64,000 nucleotides of DNA from Sediminibacillus terrae (GTDB lineage: Bacteria > Bacillota > Bacilli > Bacillales > Amphibacillaceae): assembly GCF_009602435.1 (NCBI RefSeq), contig NZ_VZDQ01000011.1, forward strand, positions 1-64,000. The letters run 5' to 3'. The notes beneath the pieces were generated by a model. The model ran no database searches, had not been told where the DNA came from, and worked only from the letters and a program-made list of their open reading frames with translations. Below, one piece after another: positions 46,049 to 54,608 of this stretch. A program made the translations under genes and the position numbers. Position 1 is the stretch's first letter. Every line of letters begins with the position of its first letter.

Positions 46049-46360
46049 TTATGACTCAGCGAAGGCTTTGACCTGCTCCTCCGGCATAAAACCGACAGAA
46101 CGATCCGCTTCTTCTCCGCCATCTTTTATTTTTACCAATGTCGGGATGCTTTGAACCCCGAACTGTTCAGCCAATTCTGCCGACTCGTCTACATCCACAT
46201 AGTAGAAGTCCACAGTATCAAGCTGCTCAGAAACGCTTGAGACCACCGGTCTCAACATACGGCAGCCTGGTCACCAGTCAGCTCCGAATTCGAGGATGAG
46301 TGGCTTGTCCATCGTATTTGTCAGTTCTTTAAATTGCTCTGCTGTAATCTTTTCAGCCAT
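46049..46360 (-). CDS. Thioredoxin-like selenoprotein (WUPGC active site)
   Basis: 103 residues with TGA (46271-46273) read as Sec30. It starts MAEKITAEQFKELTNTMDKP, then LILEFGADWUPGCRMLRPVV; the cis-Pro loop GVQSIPTLVKIKDG and the C-terminal helix are intact. The redox motif is U30-x-x-C33 in place of CxxC, so the attacking thiol is a selenol. GGAGGG lies upstream of ATG 46360. A perfect 8-bp hairpin follows the UGA. Without Sec decoding, only a 69-residue fragment from an internal ATG would be called. Single gene; proximity to the selenium cluster supports the reading. Confidence 0.9.
46239..46257 (-). promoter_or_regulatory. Bacterial SECIS hairpin in the thioredoxin mRNA
   Basis: TTGAGACC-GGT-GGTCTCAA on the minus strand: an 8-bp perfect stem, loop beginning with G 24 bases after the UGA. 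Confidence 0.75.
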
Positions 46361-46455
46361 GGTTACCCTCCTTTTTCTCTACATTCGCCTTGTTTGAAAA
46401 GACGGCAAATTAGATATTATCACTTTCACGTTAATTTTTCCACGAAACTGTTTGG

Positions 46456-46581
46456 TTAAAACAAAATCCAGTTGCATCTTTGGAAAGAAGTTGGGTCATC
46501 CCAGCGAGGTGGATAAGTACGTTCCATGAGAATTCCAACCTTCCCCTCTAATTCCAGCAGAGTTCTCAAGAAATCCTGCAC
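46456..46581 (-). CDS. Possible 41-residue ORF downstream of the NhaC gene
   Basis: The frame from GTG 46581 reads VQDFLRTLLELEGKVGILME then RTYPPRWDDPTSFQ..., coding-like, but with no clear SD. Family unknown; could be a remnant. Lies between the nhaC-like stop and the thioredoxin gene. Confidence 0.25.
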   Translation of the reverse strand: MQDFLRTLLELEGKVGILMERTYPPRWDDPTSFQRCNWILF

Positions 46582-46619
46582 TTTACACAATGAAAATGTT
46601 GCCAGGCTGTATTTTACTC

Positions 46620-48092
46620 TTAGATAGCAGTTTTAGAAGAAGCCTTACCACTTTCCGGCTCCTCCTGCAGTTTACGAATTCCAAATCCGCCAGTCACTGG
46701 TGCAAGGAAGGCATACAAAGCAGAGAAAACGATGCCGCCCAGGTTGAATATCGCCCAAGGCAGAAATTCAAAGTTTCCTACCCCCAGCGTAGTAGCCATG
46801 AAAACGCCAGAAACTGTCCATGGCATCAAAGCTTCCGTGACCGTAACAGAATCCTCCATACTTCGCGACAAGTTGACTGGATGCAGTTTTTTCTTTTTGT
46901 AAACGCCTCCATAAATATCCTGAACCAAGAAGTACGTTACCAATGCGTTGGAAGTACAATTTATGACTGCAAAGCCGGTAACCAACGAGGCAGCTACCAC
47001 ACTTCCCACCGAGCGCAAATGGACAATCACCTGTTCCAATACAACATTGAGGGCTTGGGAAACTTCCAGGGCTGATGCAAAGAAAAAAGCGCAAAATACA
47101 AAGAATGTAGCCCCATACATAGAGTATAACCCTCCTCTATTGAGTAAATCCTGCATATCTTGTCCAATGATGGAAGCATCGGTGCCTGTTGCTGAAGCGA
47201 TCATCTCCACGTTAAATCCTTCTACGGCCGAAGTAACCAGATTGTCAACGGTGGCATTCTGGAAAACCAATGCCACTAGCATCGCAGTCAACGCTGAGAC
47301 AAACAACACTATCAACGGAGATTTCTTCATAAGAGAACCTGCGATCACTATAACAGCCGGGAGCAACACAACGAGATTCAAATTGAACAGTTGTCTTAGC
47401 CCGCCAAGCATTTCATCCACATTGGCAAGTTGGTCTGTAGTTGAGTCGATTTGCAGGCCCATCAGGAAGAATACGATGGCCGCTACAATGGAAGAAGGTA
47501 TCGATGTATAGAGCATATGGCGAATATGTTCGTACAAATTCGCCCCCGCAGCAAGCGAGCTCATGTTGGTTGTATCGGAAAGCGGCGATAATTTATCACC
47601 GAAATAGGCACCGGATACGACAGCACCTGCAGTAACAGCCATGGATAAATCCATAGTCTGGGCAATGCTCATCAGTGCCACCCCTATGGTTCCGGCTGAG
47701 CCCCAAGAGGTTCCTACACAAGTCGAGACGATGGCCGTCACCAGAAAAGCCATCACGTAAAGATGGGCAGGGTTGATGATTTCCAGTCCATAATAAACAA
47801 AAAACGGTATCGTTCCTGAAATCATCCAGGTACCGATCAACATACCAATACTGAACAATATCAATATAGCCGGCAAGGCTTTTTTGATTTTATCACCCAT
47901 CACTACTAAAATTTCTTCCCATGAACGGCCATAAAACGTCGCAAATAAGGCGAACAAGGCACCAGCAAAGATTAACATCAGTTCAGCCTGATATTTCAAT
48001 ATACCGATCCCGATGATGAAAATGGCTATGGCCAGGCCTATCGGAATCATCGCCATCCCAATCGATGGCCGTTTTGTTTTTGCATCGTTCAT
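46620..48092 (-). CDS. nhaC: NhaC-family Na+/H+ antiporter
   Basis: 490 residues, about 12 helices. Family motifs: TAIVSTCVGTSWGSAGTIGVAL, GAYFGDKLSPLSDTTNMSS and CTSNALVTYFL. Members exchange sodium for protons, and some exchange organic acids or amino acids (for example MleN malate/lactate). The partner gene, a sulfur amino acid PLP enzyme 20 bases upstream on the same strand, hints at a solute rather than housekeeping sodium role; this is inference. AAAGGAGAGG precedes the ATG. Confidence 0.88.
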   Translation of the reverse strand: MNDAKTKRPSIGMAMIPIGLAIAIFIIGIGILKYQAELMLIFAGALFALFATFYGRSWEEILVVMGDKIKKALPAILILFSIGMLIGTWMISGTIPFFVYYGLEIINPAHLYVMAFLVTAIVSTCVGTSWGSAGTIGVALMSIAQTMDLSMAVTAGAVVSGAYFGDKLSPLSDTTNMSSLAAGANLYEHIRHMLYTSIPSSIVAAIVFFLMGLQIDSTTDQLANVDEMLGGLRQLFNLNLVVLLPAVIVIAGSLMKKSPLIVLFVSALTAMLVALVFQNATVDNLVTSAVEGFNVEMIASATGTDASIIGQDMQDLLNRGGLYSMYGATFFVFCAFFFASALEVSQALNVVLEQVIVHLRSVGSVVAASLVTGFAVINCTSNALVTYFLVQDIYGGVYKKKKLHPVNLSRSMEDSVTVTEALMPWTVSGVFMATTLGVGNFEFLPWAIFNLGGIVFSALYAFLAPVTGGFGIRKLQEEPESGKASSKTAI

Positions 48093-48112
48093 TTTTTAAC
48101 CTCTCCTTTTCA

Positions 48113-49291
48113 TTATTGGATTTCCGCTTTCCCGCTTAAACCCTTAAAAGCTTGTTCCAAATCCTGAATCAATAATTCCGCACCTTCAAGTCCAATCGAC
48201 AAACGAACCAGTCCCGGGCTCAGTCCTTGTTTAATCAATTCCTCTTCATTCCCCTTTTTCACCGGAGCATTTACCAAGCTTTCAAAACCTCCCCAGCTTA
48301 CGCCGATTTTAAACACCGATAAATGATCAATAAATCGGGCGACTTGCTCGAAGCCTGCATCTTTTAATTCAAAGCTTAACAAACCAGAAAAACCTTTCAT
48401 TTGCTTGTCGATAAAACGGTTTTCGAAAGAATGAAGACTTGGATGGTGAATACTTTTTATTTCTTCCTTGCCTTTCAGGTAATCGATCACCTTCAGGCAA
48501 TGTTGCTGATGCTGCCTTAGCCTGATGGGAAGTGTCCGGAGTCCCCTGATAATCAAGGCTGCATCATGGGGAGACAAAACCGCTCCATTTAGTTGAAAAC
48601 CAAATTTCGAGATAGTATCAATAAGTTCTTCATTTCCAATTACCGCTCCGCCTACAACGTCACTATGCCCTCCTATATATTTCGTCAAGGAATGAACCGA
48701 TAGATCGAATCCATGGAGTAAAGGTTTTTGGAAAATAGGCGTGGACCACGTATTGTCTATAGCCGTGATGATTTCATTTTTTTTGGCAATCCGTGTGACT
48801 TGTTGAAGATCCACTACTTTCATTAACATGGTTCCCGGGCTTTCTACATAAATGAGCTTAGTAGTCGGTTTAATAGCCTGTTCTATTTCCTCCAGACTAT
48901 TGCCTACAGTACTATGATCGATATAAAAGCGTTTTAAGTGATCCAACAGTTGTATGGTAGGTCCGTAAATGTTGTTCACAAACAAAACGTGATCACCACT
49001 TTGCAGCAAGGATAAAAAGATACTGCTTATGGCCCCCATGCCAGATGCAAAGCACTTACATTTCTCCCCCCTCTCCAGTAAAGCGAGCTTGTTTTCCAGT
49101 ATTTCTGTCGTAGGATTGACACCCCTCGTATAAACGTAATGTTCGCGCTCTCTTTTCTGCGCTTCCGTGAAAGCTTCAAATGATTCGAACGCAAACAGGC
49201 TCGTTTGGTAAACAGGCGGTGACACAGCTCCATGATGGTCACTGAAAGACTCCCCTAATTGTGTGCAGATTTCTTCATCGGTGTAATGCAT
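48113..49291 (-). CDS. Cys/Met metabolism PLP-dependent enzyme (cystathionine lyase / gamma-synthase-like)
   Basis: 392 residues, fold type I. Seen: YTRGVNPTTEILENKLALLE, the phosphate-binding CFASGMGAISSIF, AIDNTWSTPIFQKPL and the PLP Lys in SVHSLTKYIGGHSDVVGG. The reaction could be cystathionine cleavage, methionine gamma-lyase or related elimination; the residues seen do not settle it. Co-transcribed with the NhaC-type antiporter and divergent from a GntR regulator, suggesting regulated catabolism or uptake of an amino acid. Confidence 0.88.
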   Translation of the reverse strand: MHYTDEEICTQLGESFSDHHGAVSPPVYQTSLFAFESFEAFTEAQKREREHYVYTRGVNPTTEILENKLALLERGEKCKCFASGMGAISSIFLSLLQSGDHVLFVNNIYGPTIQLLDHLKRFYIDHSTVGNSLEEIEQAIKPTTKLIYVESPGTMLMKVVDLQQVTRIAKKNEIITAIDNTWSTPIFQKPLLHGFDLSVHSLTKYIGGHSDVVGGAVIGNEELIDTISKFGFQLNGAVLSPHDAALIIRGLRTLPIRLRQHQQHCLKVIDYLKGKEEIKSIHHPSLHSFENRFIDKQMKGFSGLLSFELKDAGFEQVARFIDHLSVFKIGVSWGGFESLVNAPVKKGNEEELIKQGLSPGLVRLSIGLEGAELLIQDLEQAFKGLSGKAEIQ

Positions 49292-49344
49292 TTTTTCATC
49301 CTTCTTTCTTGCAGGATTTCTGTTTGTAGTAATATGTGTATTTA

Positions 49345-49369
49345 TACTATCATACTATCAACCTGTATG
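49345..49369. promoter_or_regulatory. Possible operator between the PLP enzyme and GntR genes
   Basis: A direct repeat TACTATCA-TACTATCA (49345-49360) overlaps an inverted repeat CATAC-N9-GTATG (49351-49369). Candidate GntR-family binding region in the divergent promoter gap. Confidence 0.35.
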
Positions 49370-49483
49370 AAAGGTTAAATTTTTCTGATAATTTATCTTT
49401 TTATTTCATTCCTTCTTGCTTCTCCATCTCTTATTTGCTTTTTTGCTATAATGAAGGTAATTGATTTGCGAGGTGCTTATTAC

Positions 49484-50173
49484 ATGAAAACAGTAAAGAA
49501 AAAACGGCTATCCGAAATGGTAGCCGATGAAATTAAACAGTATATTAAAAATGAAAACCTTACTACCGGAGATCGGCTGCCTGCTGCGGCCGAATTAATG
49601 AGTGCTTTGGGGATTGGCCGATCCACTCTCCGCGAAGCACTGCAATTGCTTGAATCACAAGACATTGTTGAAGTATTGAATGGAAAAGGGACATTTATAA
49701 AAGACGCAAAACCTTTTTATATCAGGACTGCTTTCGATGTGGAAAATGAAAAGAAATTTTTACTGGATGCGCTTGATGTCCGAACGGCTTTAGAAGGAAA
49801 AGCTGTTGACTTGGCGGTCCACAAAGCGACAAGTAAAGACATTTCCATCATGCGGCAATTTTTATCCGACTATGTAGATCACATTAAAGAAGGTGAACGA
49901 GAGCAAGCAAATCGCGCCGATGCCGGATTTCACCGGGCTTTATATGAAGCAGCCAACAATCCGTTACTTACCAGTATTATCGATTCTGTCTGGGACACTT
50001 TCCACCAATTCTGGAATGAGCCCTTTGGCCAGGATGATATTTTCGATCAGAGCTATCCTTTTCATGAAGCTTTGTTGGAAGCAATCCAGAAGCGAGACAC
50101 GGTTGCTGCAGCAGATTCATTCCAAAAGATGATGGAGTCTGTCAAAACGAGTATTGAGAAATATCGGGAATGA
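49484..50173 (+). CDS. GntR-family transcriptional regulator, FadR (FCD) subfamily
   Basis: 229 residues. The winged HTH (about 5-70) has LTTGDRLPAAAELMSALGIGRSTLREALQLLES and NGKGTFI. The FCD effector domain (about 90-225) has EGKAVDLAVHKAT, the metal-binding D...H...H pattern in ADAGFHRALYEAANN and SYPFHEALLEAI. It probably binds a carboxylate or amino acid ligand and controls the divergent PLP enzyme/NhaC operon. ATG 49484 after GAGGTG; an 11-codon extension is rejected. Confidence 0.88.
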   Translation: MKTVKKKRLSEMVADEIKQYIKNENLTTGDRLPAAAELMSALGIGRSTLREALQLLESQDIVEVLNGKGTFIKDAKPFYIRTAFDVENEKKFLLDALDVRTALEGKAVDLAVHKATSKDISIMRQFLSDYVDHIKEGEREQANRADAGFHRALYEAANNPLLTSIIDSVWDTFHQFWNEPFGQDDIFDQSYPFHEALLEAIQKRDTVAAADSFQKMMESVKTSIEKYRE

Positions 50174-50688
50174 TTACATAGCTAATCCTTCACAACAATT
50201 ACTAACCAAACGCACTTAATGTATGCTACCAATGAACAGGAAGTGGCTATTTCGAGCCTCTCTGTCAAATGCGGTGGTGCTCCCTTTATAAAGGGAATAA
50301 ACCTGCGTGCCGTGGACAAGCGGATCGAGCCTCCCACAAAACCTGCTGTGCGTTCATAACTTATTTCTGCTGACACGCTATTCCGCACTGAAGCGCCATG
50401 TTGCTTCCTGATTGATTTTCTCTGCTACTTCAACAAAAAAGCCAAACCGACTGTTTGGAGAGCCGGTTTGGCTTTTCGCGATTACCGTTGGATGGGCGGC
50501 AATCACTCAGACACCTTGCAAAGAAAAGAGGGAGACACAAACTTTCGGAACAAAACCTGCAGCTAACCACCAAATGGCGGATGGCAGAGGTTCCATTTGG
50601 TCTGCAGTTATGTTCTGTGAGTCAAATGTAACACAGGCTGTTGGTCTCCGCTTCGTTATTGTCATAACATCTGACAAACTTTTTCGAT
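50174..50688. other. 515-bp gene-free region with hairpins
   Basis: No gene is supported. It contains a palindrome TCCCTTTATAAAGGGA (about 50280-50295), a 13-bp terminator stem (50437-50449 / 50464-50476, AAAAGCCAAACCG, T-run on the minus strand, downstream of topB), and an imperfect long hairpin near 50568-50616 built from CTGCAG, ACCAAATGG and complements. The 50182-50388 part looks like a dispersed intergenic repeat of Bacillaceae, from memory only. Confidence 0.45.
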
Positions 50689-52848
50689 TTATTTATTAAA
50701 ATCCATTTTCCAACTGAAGTAATCATTTGATGCATTTTTTTGGTAGCTTAAATAGGCGTTGAATTTTTTTCCTTTTTTACTTGTCAAGCCTTTTACATAT
50801 ACTCGTCCATTTTTCAACAATGCTTTTACTAACGTTTTGGTCGCCCGTTTCCGCATTGTCGCCAAGTATTTGTCATTTTTCCAAACGACAAACTTACAGC
50901 CGCTTTTCCAATTACTGCAACCAAATCCTTTGCTGCCTTCGACAACCTTGCTTCCACATACAGGACATTTCCCAAGCACCTCTCTAGATGCTTTTTGCCG
51001 GACAACCTTATTTATCGTCACTTCCGTTTCCTGCTTAATCGTGCCTACAGATTGCTTGGTAAAAGTGAACACCGTTTGCAAAAAGCGGTCCTTATCCATA
51101 TTGCCTTTTTCGATATCCGCAAGGGACTTCTCCAATCTTCCAGTGAATTCTAAATCAAACAACCGGTCAATCGGAAAGGTTTCCACAAGTTTGTTTCCAA
51201 GCTCGGTGCATATCAAATTTTTTCTTTGCATCGTAATATAACCTACATCTTTCAATTTCTTTATTGTTTCCGCCCTTGTCGCCGGAGTACCAATGCTAAA
51301 GCCGGACAGCACTTCTGTCATTTCTTCTTCCTCACCTTGTCCTTTCTTCTTCGGGACCTTGCCGCATGTTTCCATTAATCGTAACAATGTTTTTTCAGTG
51401 TGAGGTTTGGGAGGCTTTGTCACATGGGAGGAAACTTCACTGTCCTTAACGGTGACCATTTCTTTGGATTCTACGTAAGGAAGGATCGTTTCCTTTGACT
51501 GGATACTTTCTACCTGTTTCCATCCCGCTTTCAACTGTACTCTGCCCTTTGTATAGAACAAGCCCGGCAATTCCGGTTCTTTTACTTTAGTATAGAGCCT
51601 CGTTTCTTCGTATTCTGCTACCGGCATGAACTGCATGATAAATCTGTTTTTAATTGCCTGATAGACGAGTTCCTGGTCCTTTGTAAGCCGTTTTGGTTTT
51701 AAATAAGTAGGCATTATCGCACTATGACTTTCCACTTTTGCATTGTTGAAGACTCGTTTTGACTTCGAGAAACGGATTTCTTCCTTGTACGGAACGTCTT
51801 CAGCCAACGTTTTCAATACCGCAGCAGCTTTTCCAGTCAGGCTTTCATCCAGAGCTGTGCTTGCTGTACGGGGATAAGTGATCCACTTCTTTTCATAAAG
51901 GGATTGAGCGACTTTTAGCACTTTATCTGATGTCCATCCGTTGTATCTGTTTGTCATATACCCCTGTAAATTGGACAAATTGAACAGGAATGGAGGGAAC
52001 TCCTTCTTTTTCTCCACTTGTTTATCTATGATGGTGGCTTGCTTGTCCGTAATGTCATCGGCGATGTCCTCAAGAGGCTGCTTTTGCTTGAATTTTTCTT
52101 GTTCTTTTTCATGATACACACCTTGAAACGTATCCCCGGACTTTGCGGTAAAAGTCGCGGTCAGCTTGAAATAATCCTCAGGGACGAATGATTTTATTTC
52201 TTTATCCCGGTCATAAATGATTTTCAATGTCGGCATCAGAACACGGCCGATATTAAGTGCTTTCCCACTTCCCTGCTGGTATTTGAGTGTAGCCACAGAG
52301 GTCAGATTGATACCGATCACCCAATCCGCCCATTGGCGACTGATTCCTGCATCTTGCAGCGGTCGCAACTTATCGTTGGGTTGCATGTTTTTTAGTCCGC
52401 GAAGCACTTCTTCTTTCGTCCACTCATTGATCAATAATCGGTAAACCGGTTGTTGCGGTTGGATATAATTGATGATGCTGTCACCAATTAACTGGCCTTC
52501 CCGGTCATAGTCACACGCAGAGACGATTGCTTCCACGTCGGGCAGCTTCATCAAGCGCTTAATCACTTGAAGTTGTTTTTGGGCCCCTCCATCGGCCCGA
52601 TTGCGGTTGCGGATGTCCGTTTTCACTTTATACAGAAACTTCTCCGGTATGAAAGGAAAATTTTCCATTCTCCATTTTGTCATCGAACGGTCGTAATCTT
52701 TTGCATCATATAATTGCAACAAGTGACCAAATGCCCAAGTAACCAAATAGTCATTGCCTTGAAAGTAACCATCCAGTTTTGTTCGTATATGCAAAGCGTC
52801 TGCAATATTTTTCGCCACAGAAGGTTTTTCAGCTAAAATCAATTTCAT
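50689..52848 (-). CDS. topB: DNA topoisomerase III
   Basis: 719-residue type IA topoisomerase. Toprim MKLILAEKPSVAKNIADAL with the acidic DYDREGQLIG, active-site Tyr in WITYPRTASTALDESL, and a C-terminal zinc-ribbon-like end (KCPVCGSKV...GFGCSNWKSGCKFVVW). Resolves single-stranded intertwined DNA during replication and recombination. Its ATG overlaps the stop of a 31-codon upstream ORF in ATGA, so translation is probably coupled. Confidence 0.95.
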   Translation of the reverse strand: MKLILAEKPSVAKNIADALHIRTKLDGYFQGNDYLVTWAFGHLLQLYDAKDYDRSMTKWRMENFPFIPEKFLYKVKTDIRNRNRADGGAQKQLQVIKRLMKLPDVEAIVSACDYDREGQLIGDSIINYIQPQQPVYRLLINEWTKEEVLRGLKNMQPNDKLRPLQDAGISRQWADWVIGINLTSVATLKYQQGSGKALNIGRVLMPTLKIIYDRDKEIKSFVPEDYFKLTATFTAKSGDTFQGVYHEKEQEKFKQKQPLEDIADDITDKQATIIDKQVEKKKEFPPFLFNLSNLQGYMTNRYNGWTSDKVLKVAQSLYEKKWITYPRTASTALDESLTGKAAAVLKTLAEDVPYKEEIRFSKSKRVFNNAKVESHSAIMPTYLKPKRLTKDQELVYQAIKNRFIMQFMPVAEYEETRLYTKVKEPELPGLFYTKGRVQLKAGWKQVESIQSKETILPYVESKEMVTVKDSEVSSHVTKPPKPHTEKTLLRLMETCGKVPKKKGQGEEEEMTEVLSGFSIGTPATRAETIKKLKDVGYITMQRKNLICTELGNKLVETFPIDRLFDLEFTGRLEKSLADIEKGNMDKDRFLQTVFTFTKQSVGTIKQETEVTINKVVRQKASREVLGKCPVCGSKVVEGSKGFGCSNWKSGCKFVVWKNDKYLATMRKRATKTLVKALLKNGRVYVKGLTSKKGKKFNAYLSYQKNASNDYFSWKMDFNK

Positions 52849-52940
52849 ATGTCATCACCCATTTTCACTTTTTTCGGAGGAATGTATAGCGGAACGGATT
52901 GTGAAGGGAATGCAGAAGGGGAATACTGTCTAAACTCCAT
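52845..52940 (-). CDS. 31-residue upstream ORF coupled to topB
   Basis: GGAGGAG lies 6 bases before ATG 52940; the product is MEFRQYSPSAFPSQSVPLYI then PPKKVKMGDDI. Its TGA overlaps the topB ATG. An extended -10 (TGTTATAAT) lies just upstream at 52954-52962 on the minus strand, which would leave a very short leader. The sequence is not recognised. Confidence 0.55.
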   Translation of the reverse strand: MEFRQYSPSAFPSQSVPLYIPPKKVKMGDDI

Positions 52941-53002
52941 GTAATGCTCCTCCATTATAACACGGACAACCAATCACAGGAACGCACGTTTGCATTTTCG
53001 TT

Positions 53003-53217
53003 TTATCTTTTTCTTCGGGAAAGTGCAAGCTCCTTTTCCATTTTCTTTTCATTCAACTGTGAATATTCATCTATAAGTTTTTCCGGAGAAGGGGCCTCAT
53101 CTTGGCCGCAGTGTCGTACTCCAACTCGCTTGCCGCAAATGAAGATGTATCATTCAAGCTATACCGCTTGTTTGCTAAAAACAGTAAAAACATGAAACCA
53201 ACGACTGTGATAAGAAC
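53003..53217 (-). pseudogene. Frameshifted small membrane protein
   Basis: Two overlapping minus-strand frames look like halves of one protein: first VLITVVGFMFLLFLANKRYS then LNDTSSFAASELEYDTAA; second DEAPSPEKLIDEYSQLNEKK then MEKELALSRRKR, ending at TAA 53003. The break lies near 53100. A membrane helix plus charged tail is suggested. No good SD precedes ATG 53193. Confidence 0.4.
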
Positions 53218-53227
53218 CTAAAGAAAA

Positions 53228-53254
53228 AACCGGAATCCCTGAAAGATTCCGGTT
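53228..53254 (-). terminator. Terminator after the ndh / mini-membrane-protein unit
   Basis: A 10-bp perfect stem (AACCGGAATC / GATTCCGGTT) followed by TTTTTTC on the minus strand. Confidence 0.85.
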
Positions 53255-53261
53255 ACGCTTA

Positions 53262-53360
53262 TTACCAAAAATGTTTGTGGTCTTCCTGTTTCCTCAAAAC
53301 TACGGCATAGACAACCGTAGAAAGGACCGCAAGCAGTGTTACTAGAAATGTGTTTTTCAA
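53262..53360 (-). CDS. 32-residue single-helix membrane peptide downstream of NDH-2
   Basis: TTG start with GGGAGGG 7-9 bases upstream. The product is MKNTFLVTLLAVLSTVVYAV then VLRKQEDHKHFW: one hydrophobic helix and a charged, His-containing cytoplasmic tail. It begins 36 bases after the ndh stop and ends at a terminator, so it is the last gene of the ndh transcript. It may be a small subunit or modulator of the dehydrogenase; inferred from context. Confidence 0.7.
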   Translation of the reverse strand: MKNTFLVTLLAVLSTVVYAVVLRKQEDHKHFW

Positions 53361-53396
53361 CCTACTTCCCTCCCTGAGCGTTTTGATGATTAGTTA

Positions 53397-54608
53397 TTAA
53401 AATGGACGAAGTTTCCCTTTTTTCAAGACAAGCTTTGGTCCGCCAAGCATGAATAAATAACGGTTATCAATGACATTCTTCATGGCACGGGCTGTTTTTC
53501 CATACAATTTATAGCCGGAGAATACACTTCCCATTGCATGGCTGCCGCCCAATGAAGCCACCGTCCCTTTGTTATCAAAAACGAAATCTTCCAGCTTGCC
53601 GCCACGCAGCAATGCAGCAAGGTTGTCGGAAGCAGTGTCAGCTTCCTGGATAGCAAGTTGGGCGGTCGGAGGATATGGACGATCGTTTTCTTTATCCATT
53701 ACCCAGGAACAGTCGCCCAGAATAAAGATATTATCATGGCCCGGCACACGCAGGTCGCCGTTTACATTGACTTTGCCTTTGAACACTTCAAAACCGGACT
53801 TATCCAGTATAGAGCTTCCTTGTACACCGCCAGTCCAGACAATCGTGCCTGCTTTAATTTCTTCGTTGTCGTCACCCACAATAAATGCATCTTCTCTGCA
53901 TTCCTGGATTTTCGTGCCAATACGGAACTCTACACCACGGTCTTCCAAAGATTTACGGGCATAAGCAACAAGCTCTTCATCAAATCCAGGGAGTATCGAA
54001 GGTGCAGCCTCTACATTAATGATACGGGCTTTACTGCGATCGATATCGTATTTCCGGCAGAGTTCCGGCACTTTTTCTGCTAGCTCTCCGACGAATTCGA
54101 TTCCGGTGAAACCAGATCCACCTACAACGATGTTCAGCGCCTCGTCGCTTGTTTCTTCCCCACTGCTATACCGGGCAAACTGATGCTCGATATGTTCACT
54201 GATCAAGCGGCTTTTATCCACACTTTCAATTGACAGGGAGTTTTCTTCCATTCCGGGAATCCCGAAAGATGCCTTCTCGAATCCTAAGGAGAACACCAAA
54301 TAGTCATATTCCAGCTCACCGTTTTCCAGAACGACGCGCTGCTCATCTTTTTTCACTTCCTGTACTGTATCGAAGACAAGTCTCACACGGTTCGTATCGA
54401 TAACATCACTGATAAGCATACGGACTTTGTTGACATCGATCGTGCCCGCAGCAACTTCATGAAGCCACGTGGATTGATAATGATAATTATGCTTGTTGAC
54501 CAGAATAATGTCTGCTTCTTCTTGGCCTAGCTTTTGTGTCAGTCGTTTAGTCGTCATCATGCCGGCATAACCAGCACCAAGAACGACAATTTTCGGTTTG
54601 TTGCTCAT
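53397..54608 (-). CDS. ndh: Type II NADH dehydrogenase (NDH-2)
   Basis: 403-residue FAD enzyme feeding NADH electrons to quinone without proton pumping, peripheral to the membrane. Seen: the FAD-binding KIVVLGAGYAGMMTTKRL, the NAD-binding IVVGGSGFTGIEFVGELAE, the FAD-binding NIFILGDCSWV and PPTAQLAIQEA, and a C-terminal membrane-contact region. ATG 54608 lies 9 bases after AAAGGTGG. Followed by the 32-residue membrane peptide. It resembles Bacillus YjlD/YumB. Confidence 0.93.
   Translation of the reverse strand: MSNKPKIVVLGAGYAGMMTTKRLTQKLGQEEADIILVNKHNYHYQSTWLHEVAAGTIDVNKVRMLISDVIDTNRVRLVFDTVQEVKKDEQRVVLENGELEYDYLVFSLGFEKASFGIPGMEENSLSIESVDKSRLISEHIEHQFARYSSGEETSDEALNIVVGGSGFTGIEFVGELAEKVPELCRKYDIDRSKARIINVEAAPSILPGFDEELVAYARKSLEDRGVEFRIGTKIQECREDAFIVGDDNEEIKAGTIVWTGGVQGSSILDKSGFEVFKGKVNVNGDLRVPGHDNIFILGDCSWVMDKENDRPYPPTAQLAIQEADTASDNLAALLRGGKLEDFVFDNKGTVASLGGSHAMGSVFSGYKLYGKTARAMKNVIDNRYLFMLGGPKLVLKKGKLRPF

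Noticed and set aside
50182-50388. 68-codon minus-strand frame after gntR
   Set aside because: Resembles false ORFs in non-coding repeats; no SD and a palindrome inside.
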